Source: a virus
Length of the DNA: 34,227 bases
Virus record (IMG/VR): IMGVR_UViG_3300027985_000173
Location: 1-34,227 of that record
Direction: 5' to 3' (one strand)
Shown: positions 16,759 through 23,870 of the stretch, one piece after another
Position numbering within the stretch: the stretch's first letter is position 1
How the letters are laid out: each line of letters begins with the position of its first letter
Notes under the pieces: generated by a model
The model's database searches: none
Seen by the model: only the letters and a program-made list of their open reading frames with translations
What the model was told of the DNA's origin: nothing
Program-made: the position numbers and the translations under genes

Positions 16759-17940
16759 CTATACAGCCGGGAAGAAATCGAACTGGATAGTGCAGTTCGT
16801 GCTGGACGCATCACGGAGGGCGCGCAGGGAACCGGATTCCATAAGGAACTCGTCCTTGCCGCCGACAGGTTCAGTCAGTTCCTCGAACTTGCACTTGGGC
16901 ATGGTGATGACGATGATGTTACCGTCACCATCTTCGAGGGTGAACGCAACCGAGAACGGGGTCGAGTTCTTGTACTTGTTATAGAGGGTCAAATCCTCGA
17001 AGTACATCTCGATCGTGGCGGTCACGTTGACGGTGAAGTTCGCCAGACCGCGAGCGCCAAGCTGGCCGAGACCCTTCTGAGCGTTCACGTTGTTGTCGAC
17101 CGTCAGGTTCAGCGTGCTGAAAAAGGCGGTTGCGGGCAGGCCGGGCAGGTCCACCTTCGTGACCGAGGAGACACCGTTCATCAGGGTGTATGCCACGACG
17201 TCGTCGATGGACTCACCCGTGATCGGGGTCTCGGTTGCTTCGGAGGTCATGCCGGTGACGGTCATTTCGCCCTTCAGCAGTTCACCGGAGGCGAACTCCA
17301 TGGTCATGCCGGAAATCTGGCATCCCCGGTAGTAGAAGATGCTCTCCACACCGCCCGGAACGTCAAAGGACTTGCGGAAGGTGTAGCTGTCCGGAACCTC
17401 GGCACCGTTGCGGTAGCATTCGGCGTCGATGGTGATCGCGGGGGTGGCGGCCTCGTCCACGAGGGTGGTGCTGTCCACAGTGATGGCGTTGGCAGCCACG
17501 GCGGTGACCTTGAAAACGCCGTTGTTTTCTTCGTTGGCGAACCCGGCGACCCGGATGTAACAACCAACGATGATGCCCTCCGACACGAAGTCAGTGGAGC
17601 TGGACGTGAACTGGCTGGTCGCGTTCACCGCAGCGATGTCGGTAGCAGCCGAGATCAGCACGTCCGCGATGGAGGCTCCGCCCTGAAGGAGCGAAATCAG
17701 CATCGGCTTGAAAGGTGCGTAGGAAAGCTCGTACGGGACCGGGCCGTTCACGTCGAGGTCAACCACGACGAGATCGTCAATTTGCCGGTCCTTGCGGAGA
17801 ACCTCGGACGTCTTGGTGGCGATGTTATCCGTGAGGTTAACACCAGTGATCGGCAAGCGCTGGAAGGTGGGGGTGTCCGGAGTGGTCCCCGCAGTAACTT
17901 CCTTCACGTAAGCCAGATCGGTAACATTGGTAGATGCCAT
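16759..17940 (-). CDS. Major tail tube protein
   Basis: The 393-residue protein has the typical tail tube start MASTNVTDLAYVKEVTAGTTP..PTFQRLPITGVNL, the block PYELSYAPFKPML and repeated strand patterns. An added beta domain lies at about 95-165 (IIVGCYIRVAGFANEENNG, VFKVTAVAANAITV). The strong AGGAGG site, high GC third positions and place between tail terminator and chaperones fit a very highly expressed structural protein. Confidence 0.92.
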   Translation of the reverse strand: MASTNVTDLAYVKEVTAGTTPDTPTFQRLPITGVNLTDNIATKTSEVLRKDRQIDDLVVVDLDVNGPVPYELSYAPFKPMLISLLQGGASIADVLISAATDIAAVNATSQFTSSSTDFVSEGIIVGCYIRVAGFANEENNGVFKVTAVAANAITVDSTTLVDEAATPAITIDAECYRNGAEVPDSYTFRKSFDVPGGVESIFYYRGCQISGMTMEFASGELLKGEMTVTGMTSEATETPITGESIDDVVAYTLMNGVSSVTKVDLPGLPATAFFSTLNLTVDNNVNAQKGLGQLGARGLANFTVNVTATIEMYFEDLTLYNKYKNSTPFSVAFTLEDGDGNIIVITMPKCKFEELTEPVGGKDEFLMESGSLRALRDASSTNCTIQFDFFPAV

Positions 17941-17949
17941 TGTTTCCTC

Positions 17950-18330
17950 CTATTGGTAGTAGAAAGGAATGCTTACATTCGACTGCAAGAACCCCTCAGT
18001 TTCCCCTGCCTGATTCACGCTTGCCGCGTAAAAAGTCAGTTTGCCAAAAGTCTTGTTCTGGAAGACGACTTTTGCCACGTCTGCCAGCGCCAAGTTATTT
18101 CGTTCCCCTTCCATTTTAGGGGTGAAAATCTGTATCACGGCGAACCCGTTATCCCGCACGGCCTTGCCAAGTGCGGCATTCTCGGATTCCATGAGCAACA
18201 CCGTAATGCGCACGAAAGGTCCGTTCGTGGGACGCTTGAAGGGAACGTCACCGTAAGCGATCGGGGTCTGTGCTGCCCATGCCGAGGTGAACTCTTCCTC
18301 AATCAGCTTATGAATCGTTGCCCAAGTCAT
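17950..18330 (-). CDS. Tail terminator protein (DUF4128-like)
   Basis: The 126-residue product starts with MTWATIHKLIEEEFTSAWAAQTPIAYGDVPF, then FVRITVLLMES and GFAVIQIFTPK, the alpha-beta pattern of tail terminator or tail completion proteins annotated as DUF4128. It lies between the HK97 gp10-like protein and the tail tube protein, as expected for the ring closing the tail tube at the head-proximal end. Confidence 0.82.
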   Translation of the reverse strand: MTWATIHKLIEEEFTSAWAAQTPIAYGDVPFKRPTNGPFVRITVLLMESENAALGKAVRDNGFAVIQIFTPKMEGERNNLALADVAKVVFQNKTFGKLTFYAASVNQAGETEGFLQSNVSIPFYYQ

Positions 18331-18680
18331 TAGGTGAACTTCCTTGTCGTTTCGTTTATGGCCCGGTCAGTCATGCCGGCCGGTGCCTTGTCCGAATGCC
18401 CCTTATCCAATGCTTCAATATAGACTACGTTGTTCGTGATGTAGTACGTCTTCCCGGCTATGACCAGAATGGCCGGGGGGTCTTGAGGGCCGTATTGTCC
18501 AGGAGCGGGAACATACGTCGACGGCGACCCCTCGGCCAAAATCCAGCCAGCGCGTGCGCGCCCGGTTGCCACCGGAGTGTAATGCCCGAGCCTGCGGAAG
18601 AGGTCGAACAGCGCCATGCGGGTGATTTCGTTGCCACCCTTTATCACGGCCTGATACATTATCTTCCCGGCAAGAGACAT
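18330..18680 (-). CDS. Neck / tail completion protein, HK97 gp10-like
   Basis: This 116-residue protein has the HK97 gp10 pattern: TPVATGRARAGWILAEG near residues 35-51 and NNVVYIEALDKGHSDKAPAGM near 82-102. Family members act at the head-tail joint. The stop and start overlap those of its neighbours, so the connector genes are translated as a chain. Confidence 0.87.
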   Translation of the reverse strand: MSLAGKIMYQAVIKGGNEITRMALFDLFRRLGHYTPVATGRARAGWILAEGSPSTYVPAPGQYGPQDPPAILVIAGKTYYITNNVVYIEALDKGHSDKAPAGMTDRAINETTRKFT

Positions 18681-19066
18681 TAGACCTCCGTTGGGTTATG
18701 CAATCCGAGGTACAACTCCCACGTTGCACCCACCGGATCGGGCATCACATGCAGGACAGCATAAACGCCGTCCGGGCAATCGAGCGTTCCGTCGACCTCG
18801 GGAGTCAGGGAGAGCTCGTTCTGTAACACAACCGCCCGCTTGGATACGTTTTTCAACGGGGGTAGGTTGGTTATCTCCTTTAAGGAGAGGTCGTACATAA
18901 TACCACGGCCCCCGGCGGTTGTTCCACTTGGGGAAACCTGCCCGGTAGTGGGGTTATAATTTGAAGAATTTACGGGAACGGTGTAGGTAAAGGCCACCAC
19001 GGCCTCCGCCAAGTCCTCGTTCATGGCTTCCGCAAGGTCGGCCTGTATTTCAGTCTTGAGGCTCAT
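18680..19066 (-). CDS. Head-tail joining (stopper-like) protein
   Basis: The 128-residue protein contains a beta-rich core (VAFTYTVPVNSSNYNPTTGQ, GRGIMYDLSLKEI) and ends in VGATWELYLGLHNPTEV. I assign it by position between the adaptor-like and gp10-like genes and by size. The sequence alone does not prove a stopper. Confidence 0.72.
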   Translation of the reverse strand: MSLKTEIQADLAEAMNEDLAEAVVAFTYTVPVNSSNYNPTTGQVSPSGTTAGGRGIMYDLSLKEITNLPPLKNVSKRAVVLQNELSLTPEVDGTLDCPDGVYAVLHVMPDPVGATWELYLGLHNPTEV

Positions 19067-19068
19067 AC

Positions 19069-19482
19069 TTATGCCCTCACCAGCTGCACAACCGTGCTGC
19101 TGTTCTTGTAACAGATACCGGACAGGTAGGTGTCACACTTGGCCTTCGTTGCCGGGCGAAAAGATGCTGCGCTGAAATAGGACTTCGACGTGGTGACGGA
19201 ACCAGCCTTAACCGACTTGGATTTGATCCGGTCGGGGTTGGTGTTGGTATCGAACAGCCCGGTGTCCACAGCGTCCGCCGCCAGCCATGCGTTGACGTAT
19301 TCCATCTCGGTGGGGATGGCGGCCTCGTCCAGAGTCGGGCAGGAGTACCGATCGTCGATGTAGTAGCGCGCTTCCACAAGGGCGTCCAACTTCACGTCCT
19401 CGTCCAGCGCCAGCCAATCGGCGTTGCCTGCCAAAATTTCGTCCGCACGGACTACGGTGCAATAGGGATCTTTCAGTGCCAT
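19069..19482 (-). CDS. Head-tail adaptor (DnaT-like / connector family)
   Basis: The ATG at 19482 is chosen because AGGAG lies just upstream and the longer frame would run into the previous gene. The 137-residue product begins MALKDPYCTVVRADEILAGN and has WLALDEDVKLDALVEARYYIDDRYSCP, the helical pattern of phage adaptor proteins that are often labelled DnaT-like. It then has a C-terminal VKAGSVTTSKSYFSA block, also typical for the family. It would bind the portal on the inside of the neck. Confidence 0.85.
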   Translation of the reverse strand: MALKDPYCTVVRADEILAGNADWLALDEDVKLDALVEARYYIDDRYSCPTLDEAAIPTEMEYVNAWLAADAVDTGLFDTNTNPDRIKSKSVKAGSVTTSKSYFSAASFRPATKAKCDTYLSGICYKNSSTVVQLVRA

Positions 19483-19492
19483 AGCTTCGCTC

Positions 19493-20569
19493 CTAATCGT
19501 CCGTGACGAGGTGGCCCTGCGCCATGACATCGAAGGACACCAACGAGGACAAATCGTCCTGGATGTAAATCTTCAAGTCGTCGCCGGGATGAAGGCGCAG
19601 CACCGCGCCATGCTTGTCGTCACCGTTGTATGAATTTCGTGCCATCACCCCGTTCACGTTGATCGGGAGGGAGGCCGTATAAAATTGCGTATCGTAGGTG
19701 AGCAGGCCAAGGTCCGCATTCGTCTTGGCTACCCACATATTGTGATTGTCCGAGTCGGCGTTCTGGAGTTGCAGCAGAATACCACGGGTAAGCCCGCCAG
19801 TGATGTCCCCGAAGTCGTCAAACCCCGGAGCGCTGCTAGTGACCATGCGTATCATCAGCCGGGTCACGTCGAGGGTGAAGTCAAGGTTCTCTATACTGGA
19901 CAAGTCACGAAGCGTGAAAAGTACCGGAGTAGTAGCACCGTTTACGTTCATATTGTGGATGAGCCCAACGACTTCGGATCCAACGGTGAACGTGGTGTCC
20001 AAGGGGACGTTCAACGTCAGGACGTTACCGTTCACGGCAATGATGTCGGCAAAGGTGGCCTTCGGCGGTGTCTGCTGCAGCATGACAATGTGCATGCCGA
20101 CAGTGAAGCCAGTCGCCGAGGCAACGGTGATTGTACGGTCGTCGATGGCACCGGCTACGGCGAAAGTCGTGTATTGCCCGTTCTTGATGTGGAACCTAGC
20201 ATCAAAGGTGCGGGACTTATTATCTTGGCGGATAACGTCCAGTGCTGTTTCGGTGTAGTGCTGGCGACCGTCAATGACCGGGGAGGCGAACTCAATGTTC
20301 GGGGTCAACAGCAGATCGACGGGCGGGGAGTTCTGCCACAAGCGGACATAGTAGTCAACGGAAAGGGTGTTGACGATGGATGCGGGCCGGTTCACCATGT
20401 GGCCAATCGACCCGTTCCCGGGAACCGCCCCACCTGCCGAAACAGCAAGGAGCATCACGCCCTTGCCATGTTCCGGTTCGAGGACGTAGCTGGAACCGAT
20501 TGCGAGGGTGAAAATGTCGCTAAGTTTCGTCCATGTCTTGTCGGACAGTTTCTGGATTTGAGTAGCCAT
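19493..20569 (-). CDS. Virion protein between capsid and connectors, putative head fibre or decoration protein
   Basis: This 358-residue beta-rich protein is not firmly recognised. It contains a module at about 150-210 (TVASATGFTVGMHIVMLQQT, NGNVLTLNVPLDTTFTVGSEVVGL) that looks like a small beta barrel, and hydrophobic strand blocks before and after. The place after the capsid gene and before the adaptor suggests a head-surface protein (decoration or head fibre). A small tail-side protein is less likely. It starts behind a GGAGGGAG site. Confidence 0.7.
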   Translation of the reverse strand: MATQIQKLSDKTWTKLSDIFTLAIGSSYVLEPEHGKGVMLLAVSAGGAVPGNGSIGHMVNRPASIVNTLSVDYYVRLWQNSPPVDLLLTPNIEFASPVIDGRQHYTETALDVIRQDNKSRTFDARFHIKNGQYTTFAVAGAIDDRTITVASATGFTVGMHIVMLQQTPPKATFADIIAVNGNVLTLNVPLDTTFTVGSEVVGLIHNMNVNGATTPVLFTLRDLSSIENLDFTLDVTRLMIRMVTSSAPGFDDFGDITGGLTRGILLQLQNADSDNHNMWVAKTNADLGLLTYDTQFYTASLPINVNGVMARNSYNGDDKHGAVLRLHPGDDLKIYIQDDLSSLVSFDVMAQGHLVTDD

Positions 20570-20629
20570 TTTTCTCCCTCCGTTGCAACTTTAGTTCCGA
20601 CACCGACCGGAGCCGATGCCGGTCAAAAG

Positions 20630-20899
20630 CTACTTCTTGGCAGCGGGAGCGGCCGGAGCCTTGGGAGCTTCCTTCTTGGGCTCTTCGGGCTTGGCGGGCT
20701 CCGTCTTCGGTGCCTCGGTTTTCGGGACTTCGACCTTGGGAGCCTCAGTCTTCGGGGTCTCGGTCTTCGGGGTTTCGACCTCGAGTTCCTCAACCTTGGG
20801 CGGTTCGAGACTGTACTGCTTGGTCTTGAGCATGATCTCGGTCTGGTCCTTACCGCAGCGGCACTTCTTGCCGGTCTTGACGTGGTAGATGGTGGGCAT
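20630..20899 (-). CDS. Small PKTE-repeat protein with N-terminal CRCG motif
   Basis: The 89-residue product has a short N-terminal head with KKCRCGKD (residues 11-18), a charged spacer, then a run of degenerate PKTE/PKVE tetrapeptides from about 34 to 75 and an Ala/Pro/Lys end. Such repeats form an extended rod, as in TonB linkers. It lies between capsid and the putative head-fibre gene behind AAGGAG. It could be a capsid-surface or scaffold-like tether; no function is claimed. Confidence 0.75.
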   Translation of the reverse strand: MPTIYHVKTGKKCRCGKDQTEIMLKTKQYSLEPPKVEELEVETPKTETPKTEAPKVEVPKTEAPKTEPAKPEEPKKEAPKAPAAPAAKK

Positions 20900-20917
20900 G
20901 TGTTGCTCCTTGATTAT

Positions 20918-20943
20918 GGACCCCCTACCGGAGCAGGGGGTCC
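20918..20943. other. Perfect 9-bp hairpin between capsid and next gene
   Basis: GGACCCCCT (20918-20926) and AGGGGGTCC (20935-20943) form a perfect stem with an 8-base loop. Neither strand has a T-run after it, so it is more likely an mRNA-stabilising or partial-attenuation hairpin that keeps capsid message high than a full terminator. Confidence 0.6.
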
Positions 20944-20964
20944 GTTATTCACGAGGTCCAGGAC

Positions 20965-22104
20965 TTACTGAGTGTCACCGAGAACGGTGATACGGCGCGG
21001 GTCGAAGGCTTCGGCACCGCACAGCAGGTCGAGGGACATGGTCTCCTTCTTGGTGGTCATGTCGTAACCGCGGACGAGGCGGATGGACACGCCGTCCATG
21101 GTGACGACGGAGGCCGGCTTGTCGGAAGGCATGTCGAGCAGCGGGAACGCCGTGGCGAGGGAGCGGTCATCCATGATGACGCCGCGCACGTCGTAGGTGG
21201 TTCCGGAACCGATAACGGTAACGGCCGCACCGTCCTCGATGATCTCGGTGATCGGGTCAACCAGCGGGATCGCGGTTGCGCCGGCGAGAACTTCGGAGGC
21301 GACGATCAGCGGGCGACGCAGCCCGGTGACGGAGATGCGGTCGCCGGCGTTGAAAGTGCCGGTCGTGGCATCGACGGTCAGGGAGGACAGGCCGATCAGG
21401 TTGTTGGTGGCGACAGCGCTGTCCACAGTGGTGGCACCGTCTCCGGCGGTACGGGAGAACTCGGGGAAGGCGATGGAGGACCAGAAGTCCATGCCCATCA
21501 GGCGACCCATGAGGCCTTCGCGCAGGCGCCGTTCGGCGTCAGCGCCGCCGGTCTGTGCTTGGTTGAAGACGGTGTTGCCGAGCAGGGTAGCTTCGAGGGT
21601 CAGGTCCACGAGGGACAGACGGTTGAACTCGAGCTGCTGGATGGTGGCAGCCTTACGGGCGGCGGCCATATCGGCGACATCACCGAACAGGGATGCGGAG
21701 GTGTAGAGACCGGCGCCCTTCAGGAGCTTGGTGCCGACGTAGGTGTCGACCTTTTCGGCCAGACGACCCATCGCGGGAGCCAGGACTTCCTTGGAGAAGC
21801 CGTCGAAGTTGAGCGCCTGCTCCTTGGCACCGATCTGGACGGTGACGTCGAAGTGCTTCTCGATTTCCATGGAACGGACGGAGTTGCGGATGTTCTGGAC
21901 GTTCACGGTGCCGCTGAACTCGTCAACGGTGTAATCGCCGTACTGCTTGATATCGACCTTGGAACCGATGGCGTAGCCGTTCGGGCGTACCATGAAGTCC
22001 GCGGTCTTGTCCTTTGCCGTGAGGGGAGCAATGATCATCTTGTCCATAAGGATGGACAGCGCTTCGGCGGCAATCATGCTCGGGTTGTTGAAATAGTTGC
22101 TCAT
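20965..22104 (-). CDS. Major capsid protein (P22 coat-like fold family)
   Basis: The 379-residue protein starts MSNYFNNPSMIAAEALSILMDKM, with blocks GSKVDIKQYGDYTVDEF, KHFDVTVQIGAKEQALN and LAPAMGRLAEKVDTYVG, the pattern of P22-type coat proteins. A beta insert at about 240-300 (TFNAGDRISVTGLRRPLIV) is similar in place to the coat insertion domain. Codon use is strongly biased to C/G third bases. It starts behind AAAGGAG, and its message begins at a strong promoter about 210 bases upstream with a structured leader. It lies far from scaffold because an inverted gene islet separates them. Confidence 0.92.
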   Translation of the reverse strand: MSNYFNNPSMIAAEALSILMDKMIIAPLTAKDKTADFMVRPNGYAIGSKVDIKQYGDYTVDEFSGTVNVQNIRNSVRSMEIEKHFDVTVQIGAKEQALNFDGFSKEVLAPAMGRLAEKVDTYVGTKLLKGAGLYTSASLFGDVADMAAARKAATIQQLEFNRLSLVDLTLEATLLGNTVFNQAQTGGADAERRLREGLMGRLMGMDFWSSIAFPEFSRTAGDGATTVDSAVATNNLIGLSSLTVDATTGTFNAGDRISVTGLRRPLIVASEVLAGATAIPLVDPITEIIEDGAAVTVIGSGTTYDVRGVIMDDRSLATAFPLLDMPSDKPASVVTMDGVSIRLVRGYDMTTKKETMSLDLLCGAEAFDPRRITVLGDTQ

Positions 22105-22130
22105 GTGAGACTCTCCTTTTTGGATGCACC

Positions 22131-22179
22131 CAAAATGAAAAGCGGGCGCAGATTAACGTGATGTTATCCTGCACCCGCT
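22131..22179 (-). promoter_or_regulatory. Terminator-like hairpin in capsid mRNA leader (possible attenuator)
   Basis: AGCGGGCGCAG (22141-22151) pairs with CTGCACCCGCT (22169-22179), 11 bp with one G-U-type position. The loop can add an inner stem TAAC/GTTA. Read on the minus strand it is followed by TTTCATTTTG, a fair U-rich tail. It lies between the capsid promoter and the capsid start codon, so it could act as an attenuator or, for messages coming from further right, as a terminator. Confidence 0.65.
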
Positions 22180-22214
22180 CGGCCTTACCGTGCTGGCGGC
22201 TGTCCGGCCTTACC
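22180..22214 (-). repeat. 10-bp direct repeat in capsid leader
   Basis: CGGCCTTACC occurs at 22180-22189 and again at 22205-22214. The second copy is inside a 7-bp hairpin: TGTCCGG (22201-22207) with CCAGACA (22213-22219), closed by a 5-base loop. The repeat may be a protein-binding or RNA-structure element. Confidence 0.5.
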
Positions 22215-22317
22215 AGACAAACAATGGATCGTCGCTCTAGCCCCCTATTGCTCCAGCCTAACCTTTGCAAACTCCGCTGCGCCTAACGCATTGGGCGGGG
22301 AACGACCTGATGAACCA

Positions 22318-22347
22318 TGTATAGGGTACGGGGTGTAATCAAGTCAA
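22318..22347 (-). promoter_or_regulatory. Strong sigma70-like promoter for capsid and downstream late genes
   Basis: On the minus strand TTGACT (22342-22347) is followed after 18 bases by TATACA (22318-22323). The A/T tract at 22352-22385 lies just upstream and could act as an UP element. It is the only strong promoter I see that can restart late transcription after the bidirectional terminator at 23871-23906. Confidence 0.75.
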
Positions 22348-22387
22348 CCATGAATGTAAAAAATTTTTATTTTTCTTGTTTTTTAGC

Positions 22388-22416
22388 TTGCCAGCTTTGC
22401 GAAAGCTAGCTATATT
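22388..22416 (+). promoter_or_regulatory. Promoter of the inverted islet, TTGCCA family
   Basis: TTGCCA (22388-22393), 17 bases, TATATT (22411-22416), then GTATTCACC. It is back to back with the capsid promoter across a shared A/T tract and closely resembles the promoter at 23224-23252. Confidence 0.8.
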
Positions 22417-22444
22417 GTATTCACCAACGAGGAGGAAGAACGAA

Positions 22445-22600
22445 ATGACTACCGAACAACTGATCATAGACCTGCTGGAAGAGAACACTTTTGAAGGAAC
22501 CATTGAAGCCGCTCGCGTGTTCCACGCAGCCTTCCCGCAGGCCACCGACGAGGATTGGGCCTACGTCGATGAATACCGCGAACTCCCCGTTAACATCTAA
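22445..22600 (+). CDS. 51-residue acidic protein, first gene of inverted islet
   Basis: The ATG at 22445 is behind a GAGGAGG site, so the upstream in-frame ATG at 22376 is rejected: it lies before the promoter. The product is rich in Glu/Asp and aromatic residues (DEDWAYVDEYRELPVNI at the end). No family is recognised. It is probably expressed early from the promoter at 22388-22416. Confidence 0.78.
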   Translation: MTTEQLIIDLLEENTFEGTIEAARVFHAAFPQATDEDWAYVDEYRELPVNI

Positions 22601-22611
22601 GGAGCAAGACA

Positions 22612-22806
22612 ATGCAGATCATTTACATTTACGCCGAGTACAACCAGAACAGCCGTGGCTTCGGTAACCTCCTCACTGACCAGCACGACAGCATCACCAA
22701 CCAAGCCGAATACGCCGAAAACTACGCCGAGCACGTTCGCACCTGCACCGCCCCCGGCACCCCGATCATCCTGGATGAAGGCGATGGCGTCAGGATGGTA
22801 TGGTAA
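22612..22806 (+). CDS. 64-residue phage protein, unknown
   Basis: The gene starts 11 bases after the previous stop behind TAAGGAG. The product begins MQIIYIYAEYNQNSRG and has a Tyr/Glu/Asn-rich middle (EYAENYAEHV). No family is recognised. Its stop TAA overlaps the ATG at 22806 of the next gene. Confidence 0.75.
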   Translation: MQIIYIYAEYNQNSRGFGNLLTDQHDSITNQAEYAENYAEHVRTCTAPGTPIILDEGDGVRMVW

Positions 22807-23213
22807 TGCGCACCCTCGTCGTTGCAACCTGTAGTTTCCAGAAGGGGGCGGAGCCCGCCCCCGCCCGGGAACTGTATCAGGGAGATTACTTCAAGGCTAT
22901 GATGCGGTACGCCAACCGCTACGGCACAGACTGGTGCATCCTGTCTGCCAAGCATGGCCTGATTAACCCCACGCAAGTGATCACGCCTTACAACCTTGCA
23001 TTCCCGGACCCCGAATGTGTCAGCGTGTGCAAGACCGTCCATGTGATCCTGAAGTATGACCTGCACAAGTACGACCGAATCGTCCTGCTCGGTGGATACC
23101 ACTATCGGCACCACATGGTCACCGCGTTGGAGGCCGCTGGATACGAAGGCGAGGTTGTTCACCCCACCGCCAAGATGCGCTACAACGACCAGATAAAAAC
23201 TTTGCTGAATTAG
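22806..23213 (+). CDS. YaaA / DUF6884-like protein
   Basis: The start at 22806 gives a TAATG overlap; an alternative ATG at 22800 adds two residues. The 135-residue product has the pattern RTLVVATCSFQK..APARELYQGDYF (about residues 2-29), WCILSAKHGLINP and ITPYNLAF, the signature of DUF6884 and YaaA-like proteins (CSK...APARELY...ILSAKHGLL.P...PYD). YaaA itself binds DNA and lowers oxidative damage; phage members have no proven role that I know. The usual second Lys of CSKxK is replaced here (CSFQK). It is the largest gene of the islet. Confidence 0.82.
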   Translation: MRTLVVATCSFQKGAEPAPARELYQGDYFKAMMRYANRYGTDWCILSAKHGLINPTQVITPYNLAFPDPECVSVCKTVHVILKYDLHKYDRIVLLGGYHYRHHMVTALEAAGYEGEVVHPTAKMRYNDQIKTLLN

Positions 23214-23223
23214 AATTTTTCGC

Positions 23224-23252
23224 TTGCCAGACTTGCCGGTTTTCCGTATTGT
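23224..23252 (+). promoter_or_regulatory. Second promoter of the inverted islet, TTGCCA family
   Basis: TTGCCA (23224-23229), 17 bases, TATTGT (23247-23252), then GTATTCAAC. It begins ten bases after the YaaA-like stop. The -35 box, the TTGC just after it and the region after -10 match the promoter at 22388-22416. A small GGGG-TACG-CCCC hairpin (23268-23279) lies in the leader. Confidence 0.78.
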
Positions 23253-23299
23253 GTATTCAACAAGAACGGGGTACGCCCCAACACACAAGGAGAACCAAA

Positions 23300-23650
23300 A
23301 TGACCACAGCAGAAGCCCGCCAAGAAATCGTCGACGCCCTGACCGCCAATCGCACCGAAGCCGAGGACATCCTCAACAGCCTGCCCGAGTACGACGACAC
23401 CATGATCGTCCTGTGCGGCGACCTCCCCATCCAGTTCACCGTGAATGGCCGTCACTACAGCAACGCCACCCCGGCCAGCCTTTCCACCGCCACCCGCTTC
23501 AACGATGTCAGCCCCGCAGCGGTTGACCGTGTGGCCGGCGTCGTTCGCAATGGTAATGGAACCCGCGGTCACGCCGTTCCCATGCGCCTCGCATGTGAAC
23601 AGTGCATCGACCGTATCAACGAACTGCTTGCTTCCATCGAGGAGAACTAA
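23300..23650 (+). CDS. 116-residue phage protein, unknown
   Basis: The ATG at 23300 follows AAGGAG; the upstream in-frame ATG at 23249 lies inside the promoter and is rejected. The product has an N-terminal helix with MTTAEARQEIVDALTANRTEAED, a central part with IQFTVNGRHYSNATPASL and a C-terminal helix with one CEQC. No family is recognised. It is coupled to the next gene, whose ribosome binding site (GGAG) lies in its last codons. Confidence 0.78.
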   Translation: MTTAEARQEIVDALTANRTEAEDILNSLPEYDDTMIVLCGDLPIQFTVNGRHYSNATPASLSTATRFNDVSPAAVDRVAGVVRNGNGTRGHAVPMRLACEQCIDRINELLASIEEN

Positions 23651-23651
23651 A

Positions 23652-23846
23652 ATGGCCGAAACAGTCGTACAGATTCTGATGCGTAGGGATGGCAACACTG
23701 AACAGGAGGCCCGGGACCGGGTCTCCGAAACCAAGGAACTGATCGAGGAGGCCATTGAGCGCGGTGATTACACCGAACCGGACGACATAATCCGGGACGA
23801 ATTGGGCCTCGAACCCGACTACTGCTTCGAAATTCTCGGCTACTAG
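23652..23846 (+). CDS. 64-residue acidic helical protein, common in phage
   Basis: The ATG at 23652 follows GAGGAGAACTAAA; a longer frame to 23445 overlaps the previous gene and is rejected. The product reads as two helices ending in DIIRDELGLEPDYCFEILG. Small phage proteins with the same plan (EEA...V.E....I..GDY.E.DDI..DELGLE.DY.F..L) are common and uncharacterised. It is the last gene of the islet. Confidence 0.8.
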   Translation: MAETVVQILMRRDGNTEQEARDRVSETKELIEEAIERGDYTEPDDIIRDELGLEPDYCFEILGY

Positions 23847-23849
23847 GGC

Positions 23850-23862
23850 CGGCATACCTGTA
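23850..23862 (+). repeat. 13-bp repeat, copy 2 (first copy at 1678-1690)
   Basis: CGGCATACCTGTA again lies directly after the last gene of a plus-strand cluster and before its terminator, as at 1678-1690. Confidence 0.6.
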
Positions 23863-23870
23863 AATAGAAA

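Larger units (their letters stand above)
22105..22444. other. Divergent regulatory region between capsid and inverted islet
   Basis: This 340-base stretch has no gene that I can support. It holds, from left to right, the ribosome binding site of the capsid gene, a long terminator-like hairpin (22141-22179), a second hairpin (22201-22219) overlapping a 10-bp direct repeat, a minus-strand promoter (22318-22347), an A/T tract (22352-22385) and a plus-strand promoter (22388-22416). Confidence 0.75.

Noticed and set aside
16576-18333. Open plus-strand frame of 585 codons opposite the tail tube and terminator genes
   Set aside because: It spans three real minus-strand genes and their junctions, has low-complexity His/Gly/Val-rich content and no start signal.
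20570-20629. GACCGG/CCGGTC hairpin after the PKTE-repeat gene as terminator
   Set aside because: Only 6 bp with an 8-base loop and no T-tract; it also lies in the leader of the next late gene.
20918-20943. Hairpin as a full terminator after the capsid gene
   Set aside because: The stem is strong, but no T-run follows on either strand and the downstream genes have no other promoter that I can see.
22376-22444. Longer N-terminus for the first islet gene
   Set aside because: The extension would start upstream of the promoter at 22388-22416, while a GAGGAGG site directly precedes ATG 22445.
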